Origin: Gemmatimonadaceae bacterium
GTDB lineage: Bacteria > Gemmatimonadota > Gemmatimonadetes > Gemmatimonadales > Gemmatimonadaceae
Direction of reading: 5' to 3'
Assembly (NCBI GenBank): GCA_014378185.1
Contig: JACMOE010000028.1
Coordinates: 1-5,363 of the forward strand
DNA length: 5,363 bases
Below the pieces are notes generated by a model. That model saw nothing but the letters and a program-made list of their open reading frames with translations, was not told the DNA's origin and made no database searches. Made by a program: the position numbers and the translations under genes. Shown here piece after piece: positions 1 to 5,349 of the stretch (within the stretch, counting starts at the first letter, position 1; every line of letters starts with the position of its first letter).

Positions 1-29
1 ACTAACCTGCTGTTTCCGCCACCGGTTGA

Positions 30-215
30 ACTCACCGGCCCTTCGTTTCGCTCAGGACGACGACGGGGTATCGTGGCCTGTGCGGCGGCTCTTGCCCTCG
101 CGTGAGCGGCAGACGGTACGTCGCCGGCCTGTTCGAGAACGGAAAGGCGTACGTCAACCTGCACACGGCTGGCTTTCCGGGTGGCGAAATACGTGGGCAG
201 GTCGTCAGGAAGTAG
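30..215 (+). pseudogene. 3' remnant of a CHRD-domain protein gene
   Basis: The reading frame ending at the TAG at 213-215 encodes a tail containing ENGKAYVNLHTAGFPGGEIR (135-194) followed by GQVVRK. This closely matches the end of the CHRD domain, a secreted beta-strand domain first described in chordin, whose last strands typically read YVNvHT..PGGEIRGq. The recognisable part runs from about 105 to 215. Upstream in the same frame the residues no longer look like CHRD, and an in-frame TGA lies at 27-29, so no complete gene is present here. A dispersed-repeat-like sequence at 40-62 lies exactly where similarity is lost, which suggests insertion or decay. The alternative is a frameshift, with the rest of the gene upstream of the window in another frame. 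The family is fairly sure; the broken status is less so because the window starts here. Confidence 0.5.
40..62 (-). repeat. Short dispersed-repeat-like sequence (CCTGAGCGAA type)
   Basis: The plus strand reads CCTTCGTTTCGCTCAGGACG within this interval. The reverse complement resembles a short sequence, roughly GTCATCCTGAGCGAAGCGAAGG, that I recall as recurring in spacers of many environmental bacterial genomes and that translates as LSETKG or LSEAKD. Only one copy is seen in this window, so the repeat assignment rests on recollection and not on copies seen here. It sits at the upstream edge of the CHRD remnant. Confidence 0.4.
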
Positions 216-321
216 GGGGAGCACGGCACGCGAGTCCATCGATGCCTGCGTCCATCTGAACCAGTACAGGGTGACGGGGTACCGGTGTGCAGGCAGGACC
301 TCACGAACGGCGGAGCTTACA

Positions 322-837
322 GTGCGACAGTTTCTCGGTGTGATGGCGGCAGCTCTCGTGGTGGGTGCGGCCGCACCCGCCCACGCACAGGCGCGTCATG
401 GTACTACGTCACCCCCACCTCCAGCGCCGGCATCCAGGCCGCGTGTCGGGTATGCGGCCGATCCGCCTCCGCCACCGGAGCCCATCCGCACTGCATCGCC
501 GGTGTACTACTACCCCTCGGGAGGCTATGTCGTGAGCGGGGCACCGTACCAGGTGCTGTCCGACGGCTCGCTGCTCGTGGACTTCGGCAACGGATACGAG
601 CGCGTGCTCCGTCAATGCGCACTGGCCAACAACAACAACAACGGCGTGCAGGTCAACCAGACCGGCCGCGACGCGTTGGGGCGCATTCTCGATCCACCGG
701 GCATCGCCGCGCTGAATGCGGGTACGCGTGGGCTGGTCACGGGCAATGCGCCATCGCGGAATGCGAGCGCCTGCTATCGCAACGACACGCAGGGCCGTGT
801 CGAGATGGTCACAGGCGTCATCGGAGTGCGGCCGTAG
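322..837 (+). CDS. Small secreted proline-rich protein, function unknown
   Basis: This predicts a 171-residue protein. The GTG at 322 is chosen because GGAG at 312-315 lies six bases upstream and because this start gives a clean signal peptide: VRQ, then a hydrophobic core (residues 4-19), ending in AHA at 20-22 with likely Sec cleavage before Gln23. An open frame extends back to a GTG at 181, but it would bury the signal peptide and overlap the CHRD remnant. The mature part starts with a proline-rich linker (30-60), then a Tyr/Gly segment (VYYYPSGGYVV, 61-71) and a more globular C-terminal half with Cys99 and Cys151, which could form a disulfide. Residues 103-107 are five asparagines encoded by (AAC)5. 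I recognise no family. The gene stands alone and converges on the minus-strand ferritin-like operon nine bases away. The ATG at 343 is a weaker alternative start. Confidence 0.72.
   Translation: MRQFLGVMAAALVVGAAAPAHAQARHGTTSPPPPAPASRPRVGYAADPPPPPEPIRTASPVYYYPSGGYVVSGAPYQVLSDGSLLVDFGNGYERVLRQCALANNNNNGVQVNQTGRDALGRILDPPGIAALNAGTRGLVTGNAPSRNASACYRNDTQGRVEMVTGVIGVRP
628..642 (+). repeat. (AAC)5 trinucleotide repeat inside a CDS
   Basis: Five perfect AAC codons in a row encode Asn103-Asn107 of the small secreted protein. Being a multiple of three, changes in copy number would alter the length of the Asn run without shifting the frame. Confidence 0.85.
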
Positions 838-838
838 G

Positions 839-866
839 AAAACCGTTCACGCCAGGAAAGGCGTGA
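839..866 (-). terminator. Candidate intrinsic terminator of the minus-strand ferritin-like operon
   Basis: TCACGCC (847-853) pairs perfectly with GGCGTGA (860-866) around a six-base loop. Read on the minus strand, the hairpin is followed four bases later by TTTT (842-839). The stem contains the TGA stop of the type 2 gene (849-847), so the terminator overlaps the coding end. For plus-strand transcription there is no T-run after the stem, so termination of the small secreted protein gene from here is less convincing. Confidence 0.45.
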
Positions 867-1662
867 TGATCGACGTGACCTGCGCCATGGTCAACGGCTC
901 GTCGAATGCCTCCGTGGCACTGTCCACCCCTCCTGAGCCCGATGCGAGGGCAGCGACACTCACGGCACCGTGCGTCGTGTTGTCCTCCCCGTCATAGACG
1001 GGCTGCGTGAACACCGGCAAATCATCCCGCCTGCTGCCAGTGATCCACCCATTGCCGCCACGCAGGCGACGCACCTCGGCGGCATGGCGTGCTTCGACGG
1101 AGTGAATCGCCAGGGCGGCGTTCAACGCCACCTTGTCGGTCATGAGTCGCGTGAGCTGCCCCTTGTAGGCACGCACCCCAGTGTCCTCGAATGCCTGCGC
1201 CAGCAGCTTGAACGTGGCGTACTGCGTCGCGGCAAAGGCGAAGCCGGGCACGGCTCCTCGCGCCGTGAAGTCGAAGGCTGGACGCGCTCGCGGCGTGCCA
1301 CTCCTGCCTTTGATCAGCTCGAGCAACGAGGTCACGTGCGTTACCTCATGCGTGGCGATGGTGGAGAACACCGCGATGTCGGAGGCTGGAATGAGCCCGG
1401 TGCTGTTGATGGCGCGCTGATAGAACTCGGACTCGAGATATTCCAGCAGCAACGCAAACTGTAGCACGTCGAGCACGTCCGACGGTGCCTGCCCATAGAC
1501 GTCGGTGGCCAGCGCACCGATGGCGATCGGGATGGAACCGAGGGCCAGCATGGCAGCAATAGGCGACGCCACCGTTGCACCGCGTGCGATCTCCGCGGCA
1601 CGCCTGTCGAGCGCAACGACGATTTCCGGGTCGATGGGCGACGTGAGGTCGGTGTGCGTCAT
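847..1662 (-). CDS. Ferritin-like di-iron protein, type 2 (minus-strand operon, second gene)
   Basis: The 271-residue product belongs to the ferritin-like superfamily, most like the Ferritin_2 group (relatives of plant desiccation protein PCC13-62). All di-iron ligands can be placed: Glu74/Glu77 in LEYLESEFY (helix 1), Glu106 and His109 in HEVTH (helix 2), Glu159 in FEDTGVRAYKG (helix 3), and Glu190 and His193 in SVEARHA (helix 4). Residues 32-52 are hydrophobic and end near YGQAP, so they may be a membrane anchor or an atypical export signal; no clear SRRxFLK motif precedes them. The C-terminus carries AFDEPL (252-257), shared with the type 2 paralog at 3615-4586. The ATG at 1662 is chosen because its N-terminus then aligns without gaps to that paralog, with IDPE at residues 10-13 in both. 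GGAG is only three bases upstream, and a TTG at 1671 is possible. It starts nine bases after the type 1 stop, so translational coupling is likely. Confidence 0.88.
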   Translation of the reverse strand: MTHTDLTSPIDPEIVVALDRRAAEIARGATVASPIAAMLALGSIPIAIGALATDVYGQAPSDVLDVLQFALLLEYLESEFYQRAINSTGLIPASDIAVFSTIATHEVTHVTSLLELIKGRSGTPRARPAFDFTARGAVPGFAFAATQYATFKLLAQAFEDTGVRAYKGQLTRLMTDKVALNAALAIHSVEARHAAEVRRLRGGNGWITGSRRDDLPVFTQPVYDGEDNTTHGAVSVAALASGSGGVDSATEAFDEPLTMAQVTSIITPFLA

Positions 1663-1671
1663 GATCTCCAA

Positions 1672-2436
1672 TCAGCCTTTATCGGCGGGACCGGGAGTGA
1701 ATGCGGTAGGCTCATTTGCGAAGACAAGCTTGTTCACGAGGTAGGCCTGCGCTGCGGTCGCGACAGTCTTCGGGCGGTCCACATCGTCGAAGGCGGAGGG
1801 TGCAAACTCGTTGGAGAGCGGGCTGATCATGTCCCGGATGACGGATGCGTGCCGCGCCTCGACGGAAACGATCTTGGCGGCAACGAGCAAGTTGCCTGCA
1901 AGGGTGAGATACTGCGACGCTCCATTGTAGGCGGCCACTCCCGTGTCCTCGAGGGTGCGCGCCGCCTTGAGCACCGAGATCCTGTTCCCGAAGTCCACTC
2001 CATCATAGACCGTGGCGAGAGTGAATCCGGCGCTCGTTCCAAGGGTAGCCTTGAGAAAGTCGCGGTGGATGCGCTCGTGATTGTGGATGTGCGACAGGGT
2101 GGCTTGTTCAGCAGTTGAAAACCCCGACGACGCGAAGTTCGCCACGACACGGCCGTAGAAGTCCGCCTCGAGCTGCTCCAGCGCGTACGCCAGTTGCAGC
2201 ACCGCGACGTCACCCAGCGCAAAGTCGATGGTGACGGCAGCTCCAGTGCCCGGCCCCGTGAGGCCGCCGGTGTTCGAGCCGTCCTCGCAGCCGGCAAGGA
2301 GCGATGGCAGCAACACGAGCGCGCCTCCCATCCCAATGAGGCGCATGAAGTCACGTCGTGACGCGACGGCATGCAGCGCGCGGCCGTTACCGACGGCCAC
2401 GTCGAGGCCAAGGCAATCCCGCGCCCCCTCATCCAT
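1672..2436 (-). CDS. Tat-exported ferritin-like di-iron lipoprotein, type 1 (minus-strand operon, first gene)
   Basis: The 254-residue product has a long N-region, a twin-arginine motif SRRDFM (26-31), a hydrophobic stretch (32-48) and a canonical lipobox LAGC with Cys50. It is therefore predicted to be folded in the cytoplasm, exported by Tat and lipidated. The ferritin-like bundle follows: Glu87/Glu90 in LEQLEADFY (helix 1), Glu121 and His124 in HERIH (helix 2), Glu163 in LEDTGVAAYNG (helix 3), and Glu193 and His196 in SVEARHA (helix 4). All ligands of a carboxylate-bridged di-iron site are present. A Gly/Thr-rich linker (53-67) separates the lipid anchor from the bundle. On the minus strand, GAGAGGAA lies about ten bases before the ATG, supporting this start. 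It is the first gene of a tight operon with the type 2 partner. Iron binding is strongly suggested; whether it stores iron, oxidises it or quenches peroxide is unknown. Confidence 0.9.
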   Translation of the reverse strand: MDEGARDCLGLDVAVGNGRALHAVASRRDFMRLIGMGGALVLLPSLLAGCEDGSNTGGLTGPGTGAAVTIDFALGDVAVLQLAYALEQLEADFYGRVVANFASSGFSTAEQATLSHIHNHERIHRDFLKATLGTSAGFTLATVYDGVDFGNRISVLKAARTLEDTGVAAYNGASQYLTLAGNLLVAAKIVSVEARHASVIRDMISPLSNEFAPSAFDDVDRPKTVATAAQAYLVNKLVFANEPTAFTPGPADKG

Positions 2437-2522
2437 TCTGTGCAGTTCCTCTCGTCATTGCATGTGGGCTGGCGATCGTACCGACTGGCGTGTTCAGCAA
2501 GGAATGCTCGAGCCTGCAAACA

Positions 2523-2549
2523 AGCATAACACCAGTTGCACGCTGTCAC
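2523..2549 (-). promoter_or_regulatory. Weak candidate sigma-70-type promoter for the minus-strand operon
   Basis: On the minus strand, GTGACA (2549-2544) resembles a -35 box, and TGT-TATGCT ending at 2523 resembles an extended -10. The spacer is 15 bases, shorter than the usual 16-18. Transcription would start near 2516, giving a leader of about 80 bases. The GC-rich background makes chance matches less likely, but the consensus used by this lineage is uncertain. Confidence 0.25.
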
Positions 2550-2565
2550 GTACCCGCCTGAAGCA

Positions 2566-2575
2566 ATTTCGAAAT
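2566..2575. promoter_or_regulatory. Perfect AT-rich palindrome ATTTCGAAAT, possible operator
   Basis: This ten-base perfect inverted repeat without a spacer lies inside the divergent spacer, about 17 bases upstream of the candidate minus-strand -35 box and about 215 bases from the plus-strand start codon. It is AT-rich in a GC-rich setting. A dimeric regulator binding here could act on both operons. No regulator gene is in the window, so the role is inference. Confidence 0.3.
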
Positions 2576-2777
2576 GGATGTCCACTGCGAAAACCCTCGT
2601 GGCACCGCATCTGCCAATGGTGTGCCCAAGCAAGACAGCACTGATCCCGTCGGAGTTTACACGCCGCACTGTTTCACGACTGTCTCGAGGGCTTTCCCGC
2701 GGCGAACGCCGCTGTGGCAGGCCGGGATGACGAACGCTGGCCCCGTCATCTCGAGTATCCAGGGCTGGTCCGCACGA

Positions 2778-2783
2778 TGGAGG
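2778..2783 (+). promoter_or_regulatory. Ribosome binding site TGGAGG setting the 2790 start
   Basis: TGGAGG is six bases before the ATG at 2790, near-ideal spacing. It decides the start of the type 1 lipoprotein against an in-frame ATG at 2574, which would add 72 residues ahead of the Tat signal and has no comparable site. Confidence 0.8.
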
Positions 2784-2789
2784 ACAGTA

Positions 2790-3581
2790 ATGTCCGATCA
2801 GAAGGAGCTCGTCATCAGCAGCGGCGACCAGCTGCTACAAGCGACGACGCGACGGAAGTTTCTGGGAGTGATGGGCGTGGGCGGCGCCATTGTATTCCTG
2901 CCGAGCGTGTTTGCGGCATGCAACAATGACGACAACAACGGCACTGGAGTTGTGGGCGGTGGCACGGCCGCGCAATTCACGCTGAACCTGTCCGATGACA
3001 CCGGCATCCTGAACTACGCGTACGTGCTGGAGCAGCTCGAGGCCGCCTACTACACGGCTGCGCTCGGATCACCCGGATTCGCCGCGCTCAGCGCGAACGA
3101 CCAGGAAGTGCTGAACGATCTCCAGAAGCACGAGGTCATTCACCGCGAGTTCTTCAAGATGGTACTCGGCAGCAAGGCCATCCCGGCAATCGTATTCAAT
3201 ACGACCACGGTCGGCGCGCTGACCGCGACCAAGGACGTGCTGCTGAAGACGTCGCAACTGCTGGAGGATACCGGTGTGTCCGCCTACAACGGCGCGGGCA
3301 AGTATCTCACGAGTTCGGCCAACCTGCTCCTGGCGGGAAAAATCGTGTCGGTCGAAGCGCGCCACGCTGCGGCCATTCGCGACATCCGCGATGGCGCCAA
3401 CGGCCGTCTCTTCGCTGGCGACGACGTGATCAACCCACAGGGACTGGATGTGAAGGCCGAGCCGAGTACGGTGATCGCAGCTGTGGGCGGCCTGAATGTG
3501 CTCGTCAGCCCGGTTTCAATTGGCACGGGCCCGAACGCCGCCATCAAGTCCGCCGACACCCCCGCTCCCTCCCCGTCATAA
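2790..3581 (+). CDS. Tat-exported ferritin-like di-iron lipoprotein, type 1 (plus-strand operon, first gene)
   Basis: The 263-residue product is a paralog of the type 1 protein at 2436-1672. It carries a twin-arginine motif TRRKFLG (20-26), a hydrophobic core (27-43) and a lipobox FAAC with Cys44, so Tat export and lipidation are predicted. Asn/Asp- and Gly-rich linkers follow (45-58). Di-iron ligands are Glu81/Glu84 in LEQLEAAYY (helix 1), Glu115 and His118 in HEVIH (helix 2), Glu159 in LEDTGVSAYNG (helix 3), and Glu189 and His192 in SVEARHA (helix 4). Spacing from helix 1 to helix 2 and from helix 3 to helix 4 equals that of the minus-strand paralog (31 and 30 residues). The C-terminal 60 residues are unlike that paralog and end in a Pro/Ser-rich tail. 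The type 2 partner starts 33 bases downstream, probably on the same transcript. Function is inferred as extracytoplasmic iron or oxidant handling. Confidence 0.92.
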   Translation: MSDQKELVISSGDQLLQATTRRKFLGVMGVGGAIVFLPSVFAACNNDDNNGTGVVGGGTAAQFTLNLSDDTGILNYAYVLEQLEAAYYTAALGSPGFAALSANDQEVLNDLQKHEVIHREFFKMVLGSKAIPAIVFNTTTVGALTATKDVLLKTSQLLEDTGVSAYNGAGKYLTSSANLLLAGKIVSVEARHAAAIRDIRDGANGRLFAGDDVINPQGLDVKAEPSTVIAAVGGLNVLVSPVSIGTGPNAAIKSADTPAPSPS

Positions 3582-3614
3582 CCGTCGCTCAGTCGACCTG
3601 GAGAAGACACAGTC

Positions 3615-4586
3615 ATGGATAATCAGCCAATTCTCGACAGCATCGATCCGGAACTCATCGAGCGACTCGCCGTCCGCAAGGCGGAGATCGATCGTGGCTC
3701 CTGGGCCAGCCCGGGCATCATCGCGGCGCTTGCGATCGGCTCCGTGCCCATCGCAATCGGCGTACTGAGCAAGGACCTCTACGGTCAGGCCCCCTCGGCC
3801 TCGATCAAGGGCGTGCTCGACTTTGCGCTCGCGCTCGAGATCTTCGAGAACGAGTTCTACAAGGCCGTGCTCGGTCGCAGCGCATCCGCGGCGCAGAACA
3901 ACGCGTTCACCGTCGTGCGTGCGCTTGCCCTGGCAGTGCCGGGTGCGGGAAACACACTGGACCAGATCCAGAAGCACGAAGTCCAGCACATCGCCACGCT
4001 GCAGGCGGCAGGCGCCACCAACGTGTTCGGGCTCACGGAAGCGAGCTTCGACTTCACGGGTGCCCGCGGGGCGGGCAACGGCCCGTTCGCCAAGGCAACG
4101 ACGGATCTCCCCTTCCTGCTCCAAGTGGCGCAGGGTGCCGAGGATACCGGCGTTCGTGCCTACAAGGGACAGGCCGCGAACCTGATGAGCAGCCCGGGCC
4201 TTCTCGAAGCGGCACTTCGCATTCACTCGGTGGAGGCGCGTCACGCGTCTCGCATTCGCCGCATGCGTCGTGCGGCAGCAAACGCGCCGAGCTCGGTTCG
4301 CTGGAGCGGTACGATTCGCGGTGGCGGAGCAGCGGCGGCCGGCGCGGCGGATGCAGGGCCGGACGCGGCGGCAGTGACCGCCGCCTTCCAAAGCATCTAT
4401 GGTGCTGGCGCCAACAGCACGAACGCACCGTCGGAGAGTAACACGATGCAGGGCGGTATCGACGTGACGACGCTGGCCAACGCCAACTTCGGCCTCGAGG
4501 CGGCGCAGGAGGCATTCGACGAGCCTCTGGATCGCGCGGATGTGGTGGCCATCGTCCAGGGCTTCTTCATCCCGACGATCAGCTGA
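3615..4586 (+). CDS. Ferritin-like di-iron protein, type 2, with extra insertions (plus-strand operon, second gene)
   Basis: The 323-residue product is a paralog of the type 2 protein at 1662-847. They share IDPE (10-13), the hydrophobic segment at 31-52 ending in LYGQAPS, and AFDEPL (300-305). Di-iron ligands are Glu75/Glu78 in LEIFENEFY (helix 1), Glu122 and His125 in HEVQH (helix 2), Glu176 in AEDTGVRAYKG (helix 3), and Glu207 and His210 in SVEARHA (helix 4). It is 52 residues longer than its paralog. About 15 extra residues lie between helices 1 and 2, and most of the rest is a low-complexity Gly/Ala region at roughly 235-270, after helix 4. The start is supported by GGAG at 3600-3603 and by alignment with the paralog. 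The hydrophobic segment suggests membrane anchoring or an unusual export signal. A hairpin terminator follows. The likely role is partner subunit of the type 1 lipoprotein. Confidence 0.92.
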   Translation: MDNQPILDSIDPELIERLAVRKAEIDRGSWASPGIIAALAIGSVPIAIGVLSKDLYGQAPSASIKGVLDFALALEIFENEFYKAVLGRSASAAQNNAFTVVRALALAVPGAGNTLDQIQKHEVQHIATLQAAGATNVFGLTEASFDFTGARGAGNGPFAKATTDLPFLLQVAQGAEDTGVRAYKGQAANLMSSPGLLEAALRIHSVEARHASRIRRMRRAAANAPSSVRWSGTIRGGGAAAAGAADAGPDAAAVTAAFQSIYGAGANSTNAPSESNTMQGGIDVTTLANANFGLEAAQEAFDEPLDRADVVAIVQGFFIPTIS

Positions 4587-4604
4587 CGCTATTGCAGGTC
4601 ACTG

Positions 4605-4651
4605 AACAGGAAAGGGCGGCTCCTTGCGGGCCGCCCTTTCTCGTTCCTGTT
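4605..4651. terminator. Hairpin terminator between convergent genes, probably bidirectional
   Basis: AAAGGGCGGC (4611-4620) pairs perfectly with GCCGCCCTTT (4630-4639) around a nine-base loop. An outer stem, AACAGG (4605-4610) with CCTGTT (4646-4651), extends it across a six-base bulge. The ferritin-like type 2 gene ends 18 bases before it and the NlpC/P60 gene ends 26 bases beyond it on the other strand. The A/T pairs at the stem base give T-rich tracts in both directions, so it probably serves both genes. Confidence 0.8.
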
Positions 4652-4677
4652 GATATCAAGCTCGACATCCCAGGCGG

Positions 4678-5259
4678 TCAGCTGTCGTCGCCCTTGCGGG
4701 TCGAGTCCGCCTGACCCGCGACAATGCGGCGCACGCCACGCCAGGTGCGAATCAGTGACGACTCCTTGAGGCCGATGTCGCTCTCGATCACGCGGCCCGC
4801 ACCGCTGCTCGCATGCACGTACCGACCGCCACCGATGTAGATGCCCACATGGCTGGCCCCGCGAGCACTCTTGCCGAACGTGAGCAAGTCGCCGGGACGC
4901 AGCCTGGAAGGATCGCGCACAACGGCGAGACCGGTCGTCGCCTGAAGTCGCGCGGTGCGCGGCATGTTCACCTTGAGCGACGCCATCACGTAGCGCACGA
5001 GCCCGCTGCAATCGAAGCCATGATCGGGCGAGGTGCCGCCGCGGATATATCTCGTTCCCACCTGCGCTCGTGCAACAGAGACGAGGGAATCCCGGAATGA
5101 GTGCACGGAAGCGCTGAGGGCCGCGAACGGCTTCGCCTTGTCGAGCGGCTGGCGACGGGCCTGTCCTTGCACGGGCATCGCAAATACGCTCGCCAATGCG
5201 CACACCACGAGGGGGCGCATGAGGCGGTGACGCAACGGAGTCGTGGCGGAAGCAGGCAT
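4678..5259 (-). CDS. Secreted NlpC/P60 family peptidoglycan endopeptidase
   Basis: The 193-residue product is a single-domain NlpC/P60 cysteine peptidase. The family cleaves stem peptides of peptidoglycan, usually between D-Glu and meso-diaminopimelate. The catalytic Cys84 is in GFDCSGLVRY (81-90), His137 in SHVGIYIGGG (136-145), and the third polar residue is probably His149 in YVHAS. The family signature LRPGDLLTF is at 120-128. Residues 15-35 (RPLVVCALASVFAMPVQGQA region) form a Sec signal peptide, so it acts in the periplasm. No SH3, LysM or other wall-binding domain is present, and the size is near that of small MepS-like enzymes. Start: ATG at 5259 gives a longer N-region, with AGAGGA 15 bases upstream, which is distant; ATG at 5220 gives a more typical signal peptide but has no visible ribosome site. 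It converges on the ferritin-like operon and is probably unrelated to it in function. Confidence 0.9.
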   Translation of the reverse strand: MPASATTPLRHRLMRPLVVCALASVFAMPVQGQARRQPLDKAKPFAALSASVHSFRDSLVSVARAQVGTRYIRGGTSPDHGFDCSGLVRYVMASLKVNMPRTARLQATTGLAVVRDPSRLRPGDLLTFGKSARGASHVGIYIGGGRYVHASSGAGRVIESDIGLKESSLIRTWRGVRRIVAGQADSTRKGDDS

Positions 5260-5325
5260 GAGCTGGTGGATTTGTCCTCTGGCGACAGAAAGGGACCGTG
5301 CCAGGTTGACCAGTGGCGGATGCCG

Positions 5326-5349
5326 CCGGTAACAATCGGATGCTACCGG
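5326..5349 (-). promoter_or_regulatory. Imperfect dyad upstream of the NlpC/P60 gene
   Basis: CCGGTAACA and TGCTACCGG form a nine-base inverted repeat with one mismatch around a six-base spacer. On the minus-strand transcript the mismatch becomes a G-U pair, so an RNA hairpin is also possible. It lies about 67 bases upstream of the ATG at 5259, where an operator or leader structure could sit. No regulator is encoded in the window. Confidence 0.35.

Larger units (their letters stand above)
2437..2789. promoter_or_regulatory. Divergent spacer that should carry promoters of both ferritin-like operons
   Basis: This 353-base spacer separates two divergently transcribed operons and must hold both promoters unless transcription enters from outside. 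Open frames through it lack ribosome sites and family similarity, so I treat it as non-coding. It contains a ten-base palindrome (2566-2575), a weak minus-strand promoter candidate (2523-2549), a GC-rich hairpin GCGGCG-AA-CGCCGC (2699-2712) and three CTCGAG sites (2507, 2684, 2750). A convincing plus-strand promoter was not found by eye. Confidence 0.6.

Noticed and set aside
181..321. Upstream extension of the small secreted protein to the GTG at 181
   Set aside because: It overlaps the CHRD remnant and hides the signal peptide. The GTG at 322 has a well-placed GGAG.
970..1464. 164-residue plus-strand open frame within the minus-strand type 2 gene
   Set aside because: It is the complement of the ferritin-like coding frame with no ribosome site or family motif, so a shadow.
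2507..2755. Three CTCGAG palindromes in the divergent spacer as a repeated operator
   Set aside because: CTCGAG is also frequent inside the coding regions here (Leu-Glu codons, e.g. near 1317, 1947, 3035, 4494), and flanking bases of the three spacer copies do not agree.
2574..2789. N-terminal extension of the plus-strand type 1 gene to the ATG at 2574
   Set aside because: It would put 72 residues before the Tat signal. The ATG at 2790 has TGGAGG six bases upstream and gives a normal Tat lipoprotein N-terminus.
3576..4391. 271-residue minus-strand open frame opposite the type 2 ferritin-like gene
   Set aside because: It is Arg/Cys-rich with no recognisable motif, as expected for the antisense of a high-GC gene. 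The plus frame carries all ligand motifs.
4589..5335. Long 248-residue open frame on the minus strand overlapping the NlpC/P60 gene
   Set aside because: It is in a different frame, lacks domain motifs, and its 3' end is translated from the hairpin terminator. The overlapping frame has the full NlpC/P60 catalytic pattern and signal peptide.
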